64,000 nt of DNA from positions 1,674,001 through 1,738,000 of the forward strand of contig JAPVLO010000044.1 of NCBI GenBank assembly GCA_027257055.1, given 5' to 3'. How positions within the stretch are numbered: the first letter of the stretch is position 1; each line of letters opens with the position of its first letter. Both the position numbers and the translations under genes were made by a program. The notes under the pieces are model-generated. The model was not told the DNA's origin and ran no database searches. It worked only from the letters and a program-made list of their open reading frames with translations. This DNA is from Cephalopachus bancanus (Eukaryota; Chordata; Mammalia; Primates; Tarsiidae). Below, one piece after another: positions 34,375-44,486 of this stretch.

Positions 34375-34870
34375 ATGGATTTTTATTGAGCACCTACTAT
34401 GTACCTGGAACTATCATAGACACTGGAATACTAAGTTCACACCATGATGGAGTCAACGTTCCCATAGGAGAAAGAGACAGTAAACAAATGACCAACAAGA
34501 TAATTTCAGAGGGTGATAACTGTGTGGCAAAAGTGAAAAAAATGATGGCAATAGAAGTGAAAGGGTACTTGAGATCAATTTTATATAGGTCTGAAGATAG
34601 GCTTACTTCCCAAAGAGTCGATATTTAAACTCAGTCATTAATGAGAAGAAAGAATCAGCGGTGGGAAGATCTAGAGGAAGAGAAAACCATGAACTGCACG
34701 TTGAAGGAAATGCCAAGTCCCATTTGTGAAATAAAAAAGGCCACACTGCATTGGAGCAGAGAGGGTAGGTAAGAGGGAGATGGTAGGAGGTAATGCTAAA
34801 AAGGTAAGCAGGGAGGAAATCACGACCTTCAAGACACATAAGGAATTTGAACTTTAGTCTAAGCACTAGC
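34375..34870 (+). mobile_element. L2-type repeat
   Basis: TTTTTATTGAGCACCTACTA, TGTACCTGGAACTATCATAG, GACAGTAAACAAATGACC, GGGTGATAACTGTGTGGCAA, GTAGGTAAGAGGGAGATGG and ACACATAAGGAATTTGAAC follow the order of the common L2 3' consensus. Confidence 0.7.
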
Positions 34871-36319
34871 GAACATCAACCAGTAGTAAAATGAACTAAT
34901 TAATGATAACGGAGAGACTACTTCTCAGCTCCTTCTATTGATAGAGATTTTCAGTGTGCAGCTCACATGGCATAGGAATCTAGAATATAGTGGATCATGA
35001 GTCAATGCTTCCAAATTAGTGGAAGCGTGGGAGTGGGTTAAAAAATGTGTCTAGAAATCCCATAAAGACTTGCATCCAAGATGCTGCATTGAATGTTCCT
35101 CAGTTGTGATAACCAGTACATGTTCAGCTTCTGCCAATAAAAGTTCTTGTTTAATGGCTTAAACACTATAATAGTTTATTCCTTTGGATGGTCTGGGATT
35201 AATATGGCACTTCAATGGTGTCAGGGACATGGACTGTCTCTCTCGTTCTATTGTTTTGCCAACCTGACGTGCAATTTCCTTCTCAAGGGTTGAGATAGTT
35301 CCCAATTCCTAGTTCCTCCTGTCACATCTATATTTTAGCCAGAGAAAGGAAGAAGGAAAAAGAGGAAAGAGTACATCCTTTCCCCTTTAGGGTTGCCACC
35401 CACAAGTTGTACTCATCCCTTCCACTCATTTCTCATTGACCAGACTCTAGTCATGTGGCCACAACGAGCTGCAAAGGGAACTGGGAAATGTAGTTTTTAG
35501 CTTGACAAGTATACGCCAACATAAAACTTTTCTTGTTGTAAATGGACATTGGAAGGATAATAGTTTCTGTCATAGTCTCCAACCCGAGGCAAAAGTGACT
35601 GGAACTGCCTTCAGCCTTTGGAGAATGAGCTTTGCTTAAAGAAGTTCTGTTCCCAGAGGACAAATTAATTAATATAATAAATAATAAAAAATAATTAATA
35701 CAAACAATTAACTGGTTAATTAAAACATCAGTATATATTGACAATTCTTTCCATACAATTCTTGGTTCTGTGCCAAATGCAAATACCAGCTTGTGACTTT
35801 AAATTAAAAAAAATAAAGTCATCGTTCACCTGCCTGTCTTAGGGCCTGCTATTTGAGCTGTTTTCCTAGAAGTGGAGAAAGACTTGTACTGTTTATTTAT
35901 ATTTCCTCACCTGGTACTTTTTCTTTGTGATTAGTGGCATGCAATTTTAAGTCGGTTGTTTGAGACTCAGAGTGCCCTTTTGCACATGAAGCAAAATATT
36001 TATAAATCATTAATTCTAAGTATGTACCTTTAAAATCCTTAACCCTATAAAAACTATGTTCATGGCGATTTAACCCATCACCCACTTATTTTATGATATT
36101 CATATGTATACAAAGATTATTTGCCTAATCCATTTCAAAAGTTTTGATTAGTGTCTGTGATTAGTGGATTAATAGTTGGAAGTTATTCCCTGTCTATATT
36201 TGAATGAGTAAAATAAGGCTGTATCTACAAAGAACTGAGAGAATCAGAGTTTGAGCAAATAACCTGTAGTGCAGTTGGTCAAGCAGGATACCAGAGACCT
36301 ACAGCTGAATGATGAAAAT
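34871..36319. other. Mostly unique; possible old repeat at 35100-35540
   Basis: 35100-35540 ends in GTCATGTGGCCACAACGAGC and GGGAACTGGGAAATGTAGTT, a phrase set I associate with an old mammalian interspersed repeat that I cannot name. 35660-35720 is an ATTA/TTAA-rich stretch. No gene is recognised. Confidence 0.35.
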
Positions 36320-36425
36320 TGAAGTCAAGAGATCAACATCCTGACTGTGCCAATGACTTTCTGTATGAACCTAAACTTTCTCTAGTACTCAGGTTCCTCA
36401 TCTGTGAAATGAAGGATGGTCCTAG
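36320..36425 (+). mobile_element. MIR fragment
   Basis: TGACTGTGCCAATGACTTTC, CTCAGGTTCCTCATCTGTGA and AATGAAGG match the MIR 3' half. Confidence 0.65.
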
Positions 36426-36639
36426 CTCTGCATTGGCCGATGGCTGGCTCAGTCCTACCACTTCCGCAATGCTTGCCAATGCAGACATTGCTAATCAATC
36501 ACAGCATTTCTATCTCCTGCTAAGTGAACTATAGCCTCAAAGTCCTCTCAACACAATCCTTATTCTACCAGGGTTGAGCCAAAAGATGAAACCTTTTTGT
36601 CATCCCTGAATTAGATGGTGTCAAGATCTCTTCTTGCTT

Positions 36640-37040
36640 TAGCATGTTAGAATCAGATAAAGTAGAAAAATAATGCAACACAAAGAAAGGAAAGCTTAGG
36701 TTAAATTAATGCATCCATCTGATATGTGACAACTTGTAATTTGGAGTGTTTGGCCTCAAATAAAGCCTGCTGGCCTTTGCTAATTAAAAAAGATGAAACA
36801 TACATTTTGGAAAGAGTGATGTGCTTTCTCCTCTACCTTAAAGCCTGAAGAAGTAAAGAATATAAATGCAAATTACATGCAAATATACTTTGGGGACCTT
36901 CCTATTTCTTATAGCTGAATTCAGCTTCTGGGGAAATACAAAAGATGACTCCAAGTCTTTATTTCCCAGGAGTTAACTCTGAAAGTTTTTCAAGAGCCTT
37001 TTATGAAAATTGCTACCTTCTATAATAAAATAAAACGGAT
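36640..37040. promoter_or_regulatory. Candidate conserved non-coding element
   Basis: A repeat-free block with GGTTAAATTAATGCATCC, CAACTTGTAATTTGG, TGCTAATTAAAAAAG, CAAATTACATGCAAATATAC and AGCTGAATTCAGCTTC. It is rich in homeodomain- and octamer-like words. Function is inferred only. Confidence 0.35.
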
Positions 37041-37492
37041 TTTTTCGATGTGAGTAAGTGAAGGGAAATTCTCTACATGGGGATGGAGGGGGAAACTCTG
37101 CAGCTGGGCATCTTAGGCCTGAGAATTGCTTTTTTCTGGTGGCTGTCGCTAAGCGTTCCTGTAACTACACTGGACTGGGGTGAGGGGAGAGAGAATGCTC
37201 CTGTCTGGTGTTCTTGTCCCCTGCCCAAGGAACCTTTCCTCATAGTATTAAGATGAGGTAGGAGGAATAAACGTAGAGAAAGTCATGGAATAAGGCCCCC
37301 TGACTTGTTCAGATGGGCAAATTCTCACTGTAGGCAGCTCCTTCTGGCTCCTTATTCCATAGAAGCGTCATCAACTACCTTGTCAGAACTCTCTAAAATA
37401 ATTCACACCTACAAGATCAAGACCAAAGATAGATTGGAGTTCCTGTTCCTGCCTACCCAAAGTTTATTTCTTGCATTCCTGTTGCTATGGTT
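37041..37492. other. Unique sequence, nothing recognised
   Basis: No transposon or exon is recognised. Confidence 0.45.
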
Positions 37493-37675
37493 TGAATATA
37501 TGTGTCCATCCAAAATTCCTGTGTTGGAACTTAAGCCCCAAGGTGATACTTTTAAGAGGTGAGGCCTTTGGGAAAGTGATTAAGTCGTGAAGGCTCCATT
37601 CTTGTGGATGGGTTTAAGACCCTTATAAAAAAGCATTCAGAGAACTGTCTGGCCTTTCTGTCCCTTCCACTATGT
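37493..37675 (+). mobile_element. Truncated MST-type LTR (ERVL-MaLR)
   Basis: It starts TGCTATGGTTTGAATATATG and continues with CCAAAATTCCTGTGTTGGAA, TTAAGAGGTGAGGCCTTTGG and GACCCTTATAAAAAAGC. These are the MST/THE1-family LTR signatures. Less than half of a usual LTR is present, and there is no internal region. Confidence 0.85.
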
Positions 37676-37724
37676 AAAAACAAAGCTGCATTTACAGAAA
37701 CTGAAGTTAGGATGTGCTTGTTAA

Positions 37725-37800
37725 ATGTTAATGTGAATAAGAATCACTGAGGAATTTGTATAAATGCAGATTCTGATTCAGAGGATCAATTTTGGCATAA
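37725..37800 (+). mobile_element. MER5-type hAT fragment
   Basis: AAGAATCACTGAGGAATTTG and TGCAGATTCTGATTCAGAGG are MER5A/B phrases. Only the central part is present. Confidence 0.7.
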
Positions 37801-37840
37801 GAATTATTTTAAGCTGAAGGCATTTAAGATCCTGAAATCC

Positions 37841-38133
37841 AGGCCAGGCACAGTGACTCAGGCCAGTAATCCCAGCACCTCGGGCAGCAGACACGACACG
37901 AGAGGATCGCCTGAGCCCAGGGGTTCGAGACCAATCTGGGCAACTTGGTGAGATCTTATCTCTACAATAAATAAATAAAAATAGTCGGGTATGGCAGCAT
38001 GTACCTATGATTCCAGCTATTTGGAAGGCTGAGGTAGAAGGTTCACCTAAGTCCAGCTGATCAAGGTTGTGGGAGCCATGAATGTGCTACTGCATTCCAG
38101 TCTGAGCAACAGAGTAAGACTTAAAAAAGAAAA
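37841..38133 (+). mobile_element. Old-class Alu
   Basis: A strongly diverged dimer. The perfect target-site duplication ATCCTGAAATCC lies at 37829-37840 and 38134-38145. The B box is CAGGGGTTCGAGACCAATC, ancestral, with no stem. It has CAACTTGGTGAGATC and an AATAAATAAATAAAAATAG linker. It is probably the oldest Alu in the window. Confidence 0.94.
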
Positions 38134-38157
38134 ATCCTGAAATCCCTTATCTGCATA

Positions 38158-38416
38158 AAATCAAGCCACTACTTACACAGTTCGCATGACAGGAAGCTCA
38201 TTACCTCTTGAGATAACTTGACTTTTCTTGTGTGAAAGTTCACATGAAGTCCTAAAACTCTCTTGTCTCTAATGGTTCCTCAATGGCTCATATGCTACCA
38301 TGAGGCCCTCGAGGAAGTCTGCCTGTACAGTTGTTGTCAACCTTGGCTGCATCTTCGAATCATCTAAACATTTCAGTGACAGACTGAACCCCCAACCAAT
38401 TATCTGAGGATCTCTG
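38158..38416 (+). repeat. Local inverted duplication, arm A
   Basis: This 259-base segment is the reverse complement of 39937-40198, with about a dozen differences by eye (roughly 95% identity). Shared long words include CATGACAGGAAGCTCATTAC, AGTCCTAAAACTCTCTTGTC, TTCCTCAATGGCTCATATGC and GGCTGCATCTTCGAATCA. The part nearest 38416 is a MER5A half that stops abruptly, while the partner arm has the whole MER5A. That suggests this arm is the derived copy. Confidence 0.93.
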
Positions 38417-38674
38417 TGAGTCCCCCCAAATTTAATTGTGATAAGTCCCCTCCTCAGGAGCAACTCCAATCTTCACTTCTTGGAGAGGAAAAATTGACAC
38501 TACACCCAAACAAGCATTGTCACAAGACTATATCATATCTGCTATCTGTTCTCCTAAGGGCACATTTATATTTCCAAAAAGTCAATTGCCTTTCCATAAG
38601 TGCCCTTTCTCCCTTTTCCTTTTCCCCTTGTAAGTTAGGTATATAGACCCTAAATTCTAGCTACCCCTTTGAGT
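38417..38674. other. Unique sequence, nothing recognised
   Basis: Spacer of the inverted duplication before the Tigger-like element. No feature is recognised. Confidence 0.45.
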
Positions 38675-39046
38675 TATAGTACGTCCCCCACATACGAACT
38701 TTCACTTTGTGGACTTTCAAAGACGCAAACATGGGTTCACATGTCCAATCATATAAGTTAATTCATGTGTCTGGTGTACATTGTCACATGCATGCATCCT
38801 CTACAAGTGATTGTGCTTTTGTGTACTTTACTGTACAGTACTGTATCGTGTACAGCAGTACAATATCTTTATTTCAAGTTCAGGATGCCCCGAGACAAGC
38901 ATAAAAGCACTGGTGATACAGCTGGTAAAGTACAGCCGATTGTGTTAGTTGGGTACCTAGGCTGACTTTGTTGGACTTATGAACAAATCGGATTTACAAA
39001 CACACTCTCAGGACAGAACTCGTTCATATATAGAAAACTTACTGTA
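38675..39046. mobile_element. Tigger-like DNA transposon remnant
   Basis: The ends TATAGTACGTCCCCCACATA and the complement of GAAAACTTACTGTA form diverged inverted repeats. The interior has CTTATGAACAAATCGGATTT and a short ATG frame beginning MPRDKHKSTGDTAGK that faintly recalls the transposase N-terminus. It is too short to encode an enzyme. Confidence 0.7.
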
Positions 39047-39634
39047 CTTATTATTGAATTCTCCCAGGTATATGTGCTGCATATATTAATGAAATATGCA
39101 TGTTTTCTCTTGTTAACCTGTTTAATTCACAGGCCCCCAGGAACTGGACCTAAGAGGATAGAGGAAAAATTCATCCTCTTCTACACTAACAACCACCCAG
39201 GCAATCCTGATGTTTCTCATTCAAGAATCACACATTGAGTAGCTACAGCATATACCCTGGTGTAGAAAACTAAAGTTTTCCAAAGTTTATCCACACTACA
39301 GTTTATCCAAAAAGCAAGGATTTATATGCTTTACCCACCTCTGAGGCTATTGAAACAATCCTCTCTCCCACAATGACACTCAGAAAGACCCAAGACCAAG
39401 GGAAAAAAGGGTATAAAGGAGTATATTGTGCAGAAAAGTCCAAGACTAGTCTCCAAGTGCAAAAAGCTGGGATAGGAGGCCAGAACTGAAGAACAAGTCA
39501 TTGGCACCACTCTAAAAAACAAAGTGTTAAATCCCGGTTCATAAACTACAGAGGGTGGCAGACTGGTGAAGTACTTTGGAAATCTGCTAGATGACGAACT
39601 AAGGATGTAACCTGGTGAGAAAAAGTGTGTGTGT
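39047..39634. other. Unique sequence, nothing recognised
   Basis: The 113-codon minus-strand frame (39331-39672) has no recognisable domain. Confidence 0.45.
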
Positions 39635-39819
39635 TGGATTGCCAGATTTAGCAGATAAAAATACAGGACCACTCCGTTAAATTTTAGTTTCAGGCTTAAA
39701 AATTAGTTCAGCATAAGTATAGTCCATGCAATATTTGGGATATACTTATACTAAAAGTTTGTGTTTCTCTGAAGTTCGAATTTAACAGGGTGTCCTGCAT
39801 TTTATCTGGCAATCCTACC
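39635..39819. mobile_element. Palindromic MITE-like element
   Basis: Nearly the whole 185 bases folds on itself. TGGATTGCCAGATTTAGCAG at the left pairs with TTTTATCTGGCAATCC at the right, and ATAAGTATAGTCCATGCAAT pairs with ATATTTGGGATATACTTAT. I recognise it as a recurrent mammalian palindromic repeat but cannot name it. A piece of the same right end occurs near 50205-50245. Confidence 0.75.
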
Positions 39820-39872
39820 CATGTGACTTGTGAAGTATCTTCAACTCCTTGAAGGACTGGCATGAGGTAGTG

Positions 39873-40022
39873 CTCAACTGCATGTGAAAATCAGCTGGGA
39901 ACTTTAAAAACGAGGCTGAGACCTGGGTCCTACCTCCAGAGATCCTCAGATAATTGGTTGGGGGTTCAGTCTGTCACTGAAATGTTTAGGTGATTCGAAG
40001 ATGCAGCCAAGGTTGACAACAA
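39873..40022 (+). mobile_element. MER5A-type hAT MITE
   Basis: AAATCAGCTGGGAACTTTAA, TGAGACCTGGGTCCTACC, TCTGTCACTGAAATGTTTAG, GTGATTCGAAGATGCAGCC and AGGTTGACAACAAC fit MER5A. Its 3' half lies inside arm B of the inverted duplication. Confidence 0.75.
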
Positions 40023-40198
40023 CTTTACAGGAAGACTTTCTCTAAAAGAGCCTCATGATAGCATATGAGCCATTGAGGAACCATTAGAGACAAGAGAGTT
40101 TTAGGACTTCATGTGAACTTTCAAACAAGAAAAGTCAAGTTATCTCAAGAGGTAATGAGCTTCCTGTCATGCGAATTGTGTAAGTAGTAGCTTGATTT
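39937..40198 (-). repeat. Local inverted duplication, arm B
   Basis: The reverse-complement partner of 38158-38416, separated from it by about 1.5 kb. It starts within a complete MER5A, so it is likely the parental copy. A three-base length difference lies in the TCTTTTAGAGAAAGT region. Confidence 0.93.
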
Positions 40199-40399
40199 GT
40201 TTTCTGAGGAAACTCAGGATTGGAGATGGTGATTGTTGGGAGGGTGAAGTAAGATTGAAGAGAGCAGTGGGTTAAGTGATTATCATGAACTTTGCAGCTT
40301 TGAAATCCCAGAACTGGTTTATTTATTAAAAAATAAATAAGTCATAGAATGATACACAAAGACAAAAAAAAAAGTGCTTGTAAAAAAAATTCTAAGTAA

Positions 40400-40682
40400 G
40401 CCGGGCTCGGTGGCTCAGCCTGTAATCCCGCGCCTTTGGGAGGCTGAGGTGAATGGATTGCCTGAGCCCGCGGGTTCGAGACCCGCCTGGGCAGCGAGAC
40501 CTCATCTCTACAGTAAATCAAAAAATCAGGCGGGCATGGTAGCGCATGCTTGTAATTCCGGCTACTCGGAAGGCGGAGGCGGAAGGATCGCCGGAGCCCA
40601 GCAGGCGAGGCTGCGGTGGCCGGAAGCGGCCACTGCACTCCAGTCTGGGCGACAGAGTGAGACTCCAACTCAAAAAAAAAAA
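40400..40682 (+). mobile_element. Young-class Alu with perfect T-arm-like stem
   Basis: A full dimer. GCGGGTTCGAGACCCGC is perfectly paired; CAGCGAGACC short form; CAGTAAATCAAAAAATCAG linker. The target-site duplication TCTAAGTAA lies at 40391-40399 and 40686-40694. Little diverged, and probably among the youngest copies here. Confidence 0.96.
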
Positions 40683-40725
40683 AAATCTAAGTAAGGTTTG
40701 TAGTCTCATTAATTATATCGTGTCA

Positions 40726-41013
40726 GCCGGGCTTGGTGGCTCAGCCTGCAATCCCACTCCTTTGGGAGGCTGAGGTGAGTGGATTGCCTGAGCCCGCGGG
40801 TTTGAGACCTGCCTGGGCAACCTGGTGAGACCTCATCTCTACAATAAATCAAAATGAGCCGGGTGTGGTAGCACGCGCCTGTAGTTCCAGCTACTTGGAA
40901 GGCTGAGGCGGAAGGATCGCCGGAGCCCACCAGGTCGAGTCTGTGGTGGCCGGGAGCAGCCACTGCACTCCAGTCTGAGTGACAGAGTGAGACTCCAACT
41001 CAAAAAAAAAAAA
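40726..41013 (+). mobile_element. Alu, palindrome class with long form
   Basis: A full dimer with a perfect 15-base duplication AATTATATCGTGTCA (40711-40725 and 41014-41028). The B box GCGGGTTTGAGACCTGC has one broken pair. It retains CAACCTGGTGAGACC but already has the CAATAAATCAAAATGAG linker. It is tandem to the 40400 copy in the same orientation, about 43 bases apart. Confidence 0.96.
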
Positions 41014-41028
41014 AATTATATCGTGTCA

Positions 41029-41175
41029 AGGAAGTTCCCTGGTTTTGATAATGCACTGTAGTTACCTAAGACATCATCACTAAGGGAAATGGAGTCATGG
41101 GTGCACAAGACCTTGCTGTACTACATTGGCAACTTTTTGTGAGTCTGTAACTATTTCAAAATAAAAAGCTTAAAT
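41029..41175 (+). mobile_element. L1M-type 3' UTR fragment
   Basis: TGATAATGCACTGTAGTTAC, GCTGTACTACATTGGCAACT, TTTTTGTGAGTCTGTAACTA and TTTCAAAATAAAAAGCTTAA match old L1 3' ends. Confidence 0.75.
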
Positions 41176-41604
41176 TAATTCATCACATCGTACTGAAGGA
41201 TTGTTTTTCCATGAGGTCTGAGCAATAAAAGGTTTAGGATTGGCCTATCAGGGAATGAAGGCTTCCCACTGGGGAGGTGGAATCTGTGTGTGTTCCTCTC
41301 ACTCATGGCCTAAGTGAGGGCATCCTCTTCTGCTGGATTCTCCTGGCATCAGGGCGGATGGGGGAACCGCAGCCACTCCTGGGTGGATGTTTACAAACAG
41401 AAACAGGGCCAGTTGGTCGTACTGAAAATAAAGCGACCAGAGCTTTCCAAGGCAGTACAAGTTCCTAGAAAGGGTAGTACCTCATCGTGTTCCAGATTTA
41501 ATTAGCAATACAACGAACTAATAATAAAAATGAAAGCCAATACTGAGTCAAGAGGAGGTAACAGCAGCGGCCTGCAGTGACTATGTTTGTGGGTGTTGAG
41601 CGCG

Positions 41605-41608
<4 letters not shown>

Positions 41609-41656
<48 letters not shown>
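41609..41656 (+). repeat. (GT)24 microsatellite
   Basis: An uninterrupted GT run. The opposite strand gives a Thr-His artefact frame. Confidence 0.98.
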
Positions 41657-41658
<2 letters not shown>

Positions 41659-41819
41659 TTTTAGATAACGACTTATTCTGCATGTGGTAATTAGGGCCCC
41701 AAGGGGGATGCAAATTTCTTTTTCCAGGGTAAGTGCGTGGAAGGGGAGGGAAGCTAAAATTCCCACACATCTGGGGCAAACAGATACTGCACTCCAATTT
41801 CCTGTGGGCACCGCTGGTT

Positions 41820-42450
41820 TCTTGCAGAATTACTTGCTAAGTAAATGATTGTTATGAGACTATGAAGATTCGGTCAATCAAATTAACCCCTTTTGTCCAC
41901 GGCCTTCCTCCCCCAACGCAACGGCTCCCTTCATTTGCCTAAACTCAGCGGCTTTTGAAAATGTGTTCAAGCTTGAAGGCCCTAGCCTTCCTCACATTGG
42001 CCAAGTGTAACCTGAGTGAGAACCCAGAGGCCCCCAATTGTTTTGCTAATCAAGATTATTGCCCCATTGAGATGTGGAAGCACAGCCTGGCTGACAAAAT
42101 TTGTCAGTTTCCCATGAAATAGTTCTGTCAGTTTAGCCCGGGTGCTGGCAACTATTAACATATAAATGAAGTTTCTCTCTGCCTTACTCCCCCTTTCCCC
42201 TACCCCTCAGCCACCCATCCTAATGGATTCGAGAAAATATAAACACGCCCCCCCACCCCCAGCTCCCAAACCCTCTGTGTGCTTAAATCAAACCAACTTC
42301 TTTTCTCGGTGCCTGGAGATCCTGTGGGCAGTGGGGGCTCATAGCGGACTGGGAGGAGCTCATTTGCACAAAACTATTTTCAAGGCATGAAACTGCCAGG
42401 CCCTCATCCCCCGCTGACAGCAACAGGCGACCGGCTGGGCCTGCGACAGT
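41820..42450. promoter_or_regulatory. Candidate conserved non-coding element
   Basis: A repeat-free 630-base block of balanced composition. Words include ATTACTTGCTAAGTAAATGA, CGGTCAATCAAATTAACC, CTTTTGTCCACGG, CCCAATTGTTTTGCTAATCA, AGATTATTGCC and GGCTGACAAAATTTGTCAG (a short palindrome), plus CACCCCCAGC and TCATTTGCAC. It resembles an enhancer by texture. No coding frame has family identity. Confidence 0.38.
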
Positions 42451-42918
42451 ACAAATGGCTGTCTGAATGCCAGGCAGACCTCCAAGGCAGCCTGTGAGGA
42501 CAAAGTGGCAACATGGAACATAGGGCTTGAAAGAGTTATCTCAGCTCAGGGGTCAAACGCCTGAGATCTCTTGCTAGCTTGGTCACCCGATGGCAAAACG
42601 GGCTGGGGGTTGCTAGGGGGTGGGTGAAGGATACTCTGAGCAACCACTCACTGGCTTTTCTCACACTGGATTCTGGGACAAATGTGAGGCTGCGCTGTGG
42701 CCTGGGGTGAGCTCACCTTTTCATTACCTTAAAATCGGAACTTCTTTTCCCACAGCACGGCTTGAGTTCATAGTTGAGCCAAAAGAAGGAAAGAGACAAA
42801 ATCCTAATCTTTCTGTTTCTCCTGGAACAGAGTTAGGGCTACAGGGAAGACTCAATAATCGACTATTTGTTATATTAGATTGTATTTATATTATGCATAT
42901 GATAATATGTATATCAGT
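42451..42918. other. Unique sequence, nothing recognised
   Basis: The 111-codon frame at 42620 is not recognisable. No transposon is seen. Confidence 0.45.
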
Positions 42919-43008
42919 TCAAGCACTCTGGTTAAAAACAAATTCACAATATTAAAGTCACATACATTACAGAAATAATTCCTTTGTTGACATTGTAAGT
43001 TTATTTTT

Positions 43009-43090
43009 ACCAGAGTTCTTGATACATACACATACACATATATATCTATATGTGTATGTGTATGTATAAAATCACAAGCACTCTGGTGAA
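43009..43090. repeat. 80-bp imperfect palindrome, AT/CA-rich centre
   Basis: ACCAGAGTTCTTGATACATA at the left is mirrored by TATGTATAAAATCACAAGCA and CTCTGGTGAA at the right. The centre ACACATATATATCTATATGT is almost self-complementary. A further copy of the outer word CAAGCACTCTGGTTAAAA lies at 42920-42937. It could extrude as a cruciform. Confidence 0.88.
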
Positions 43091-43120
43091 GGTAAATCTT
43101 TTTATATGTAAAAATTAAAT

Positions 43121-43133
43121 GTGTGTGTGTGTG

Positions 43134-43166
<33 letters not shown>
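43121..43166 (+). repeat. (GT)n microsatellite
   Basis: About 46 bases of GT with one phase break (GTTGTG near 43133-43138). Confidence 0.97.
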
Positions 43167-43169
<3 letters not shown>

Positions 43170-43794
43170 CTGTAAATCAACAATATTAGCCATCTGTTGC
43201 TAAATTAGTTCTCTGGAAGGAAAGTTCTGCCAGGGGCCTGGTGTGGTCCAAGGAGCACCCAGCTGATCTGATAGTGCATTCAATGGGCTTTGCAGGGTGG
43301 AGATCTTTGCAGAAGGATCCTTCAATCACAGTTTGTTTCTGTTATCTGGGACACAAGCAGATGATGCTTTTGTGTCTCCCATGGAGAGGACAGTGAGGGA
43401 GTCTCCCACCCCATCCATCTCCTGCCTCCTGCTGCCTGATGGGAAAAGATACCTGGGGGTAAAGGATCCCAAGGAGGCCCACAAAGAGATGTGGTAAATC
43501 TGCTCTAGACTGTGTCTTCTGTCCAGGTCAGTGAATGCTTCTTCCAAGCCAAAGTGCTTAGATGCAGCATGTGGAACTTCCTAGTCAGAAAACCCAGGTT
43601 GAAATGTTTTCTTGAAACCAGGGCCCTTAGCTGTTAGCCAAACTCTAAGAAAAAAGTAAACAAACTAACAAAAAAACCAGCTTTGCTTTTGGAATCAAAC
43701 AATTTCATCCTGAAAGTGCGGAAGAGTGAAGTTCAGGGGTTTTCACCATTAAATCTGAAGAAATTAGCCTTTCTGTAAATACAATTTAATGTTA
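43167..43794. other. Unique sequence, nothing recognised
   Basis: Frames on both strands at 43297-43547 are short and lack domains. Confidence 0.45.
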
Positions 43795-43985
43795 GGTGCT
43801 CTGGAATCAGACTGCCTAGATTCCTAGCTGAGTGACTGGACACTTACTAAACCTCTCTGTGCCTTAGTTTCTTCCTCTGTAAAATAAGAAAAATAAGGTT
43901 ATTGACCTTTCATTGGTCATAAAGAATACACAAGATTATGTTTATAAAGTACTTACATAATGTCTGGCATCTAGTATGTGTTTCA
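43795..43985 (+). mobile_element. MIR element
   Basis: GGTGCTCTGGAATCAGACTG, CCTAGATTCCTAGCTGAGTG, TTAGTTTCTTCCTCTGTAAA and GTCTGGCATCTAGTATGTG show a near-complete MIR. Confidence 0.85.
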
Positions 43986-44065
43986 TGTTTGTCAGATAAC
44001 ACTATCCAGGAAGAATTTAATATCACTTATTATATTTATTGGTTTAGTTTGTGATCATTTTATTT

Positions 44066-44360
44066 TATTTCATTTTATTTTATTTTTGAGTTGGAGTCTC
44101 ACTCTGTCACCTAGACTGGAGTGCAGTGGCAGCTCCCAGCCACCGCAGCCTCGACCTGCTGGGCTCTGGCGATCCTTCCGCCTCAGCCTTCCAAGTAGCC
44201 GGAATTACAGGCATGCGCTACCATACCCAGCTGATTTTTTGATTTATTGCAGCGATGAGGTCTTGCTGCCCAGGCAGGTCTCGAACCCGCGGGATCAGGC
44301 AATTCACTCACCTCAGACTCCCAAAGGCACGGGATTACAGGCTGAGCCACCGAGTCCGGC
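44066..44360 (-). mobile_element. Young-class Alu, - strand
   Basis: A full dimer. The target-site duplication TGATCATTTTATTT lies at 44052-44065 and 44361-44374. In its own sense the B box is GCGGGTTCGAGACCTGC (one broken pair), with the short CAGCAAGACC form and CAATAAATCAAAAAATCAG linker. The 153-codon frame across it is pure Alu. Confidence 0.96.
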
Positions 44361-44486
44361 TGATCATTTTATTTATAAACAAGGCAGTTTTCATTTCTTG
44401 GTAGTGATCCAAGTTTCCTTTAAAAAATTATTTAAGTAAAATAAGGAGTCAATTTCAAGAAAGATACTAAATAAATTATAGTGCAT

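Noticed and set aside
38875..38965. Short MPRDKHKSTGDTAGK frame as a transposase gene
   Set aside because: Only a short degenerate stretch within a 372-base Tigger-like remnant; it cannot encode an enzyme.
43978..44439. 153-codon plus-strand frame
   Set aside because: The central two-thirds is translated Alu antisense; the flanks have no domain.
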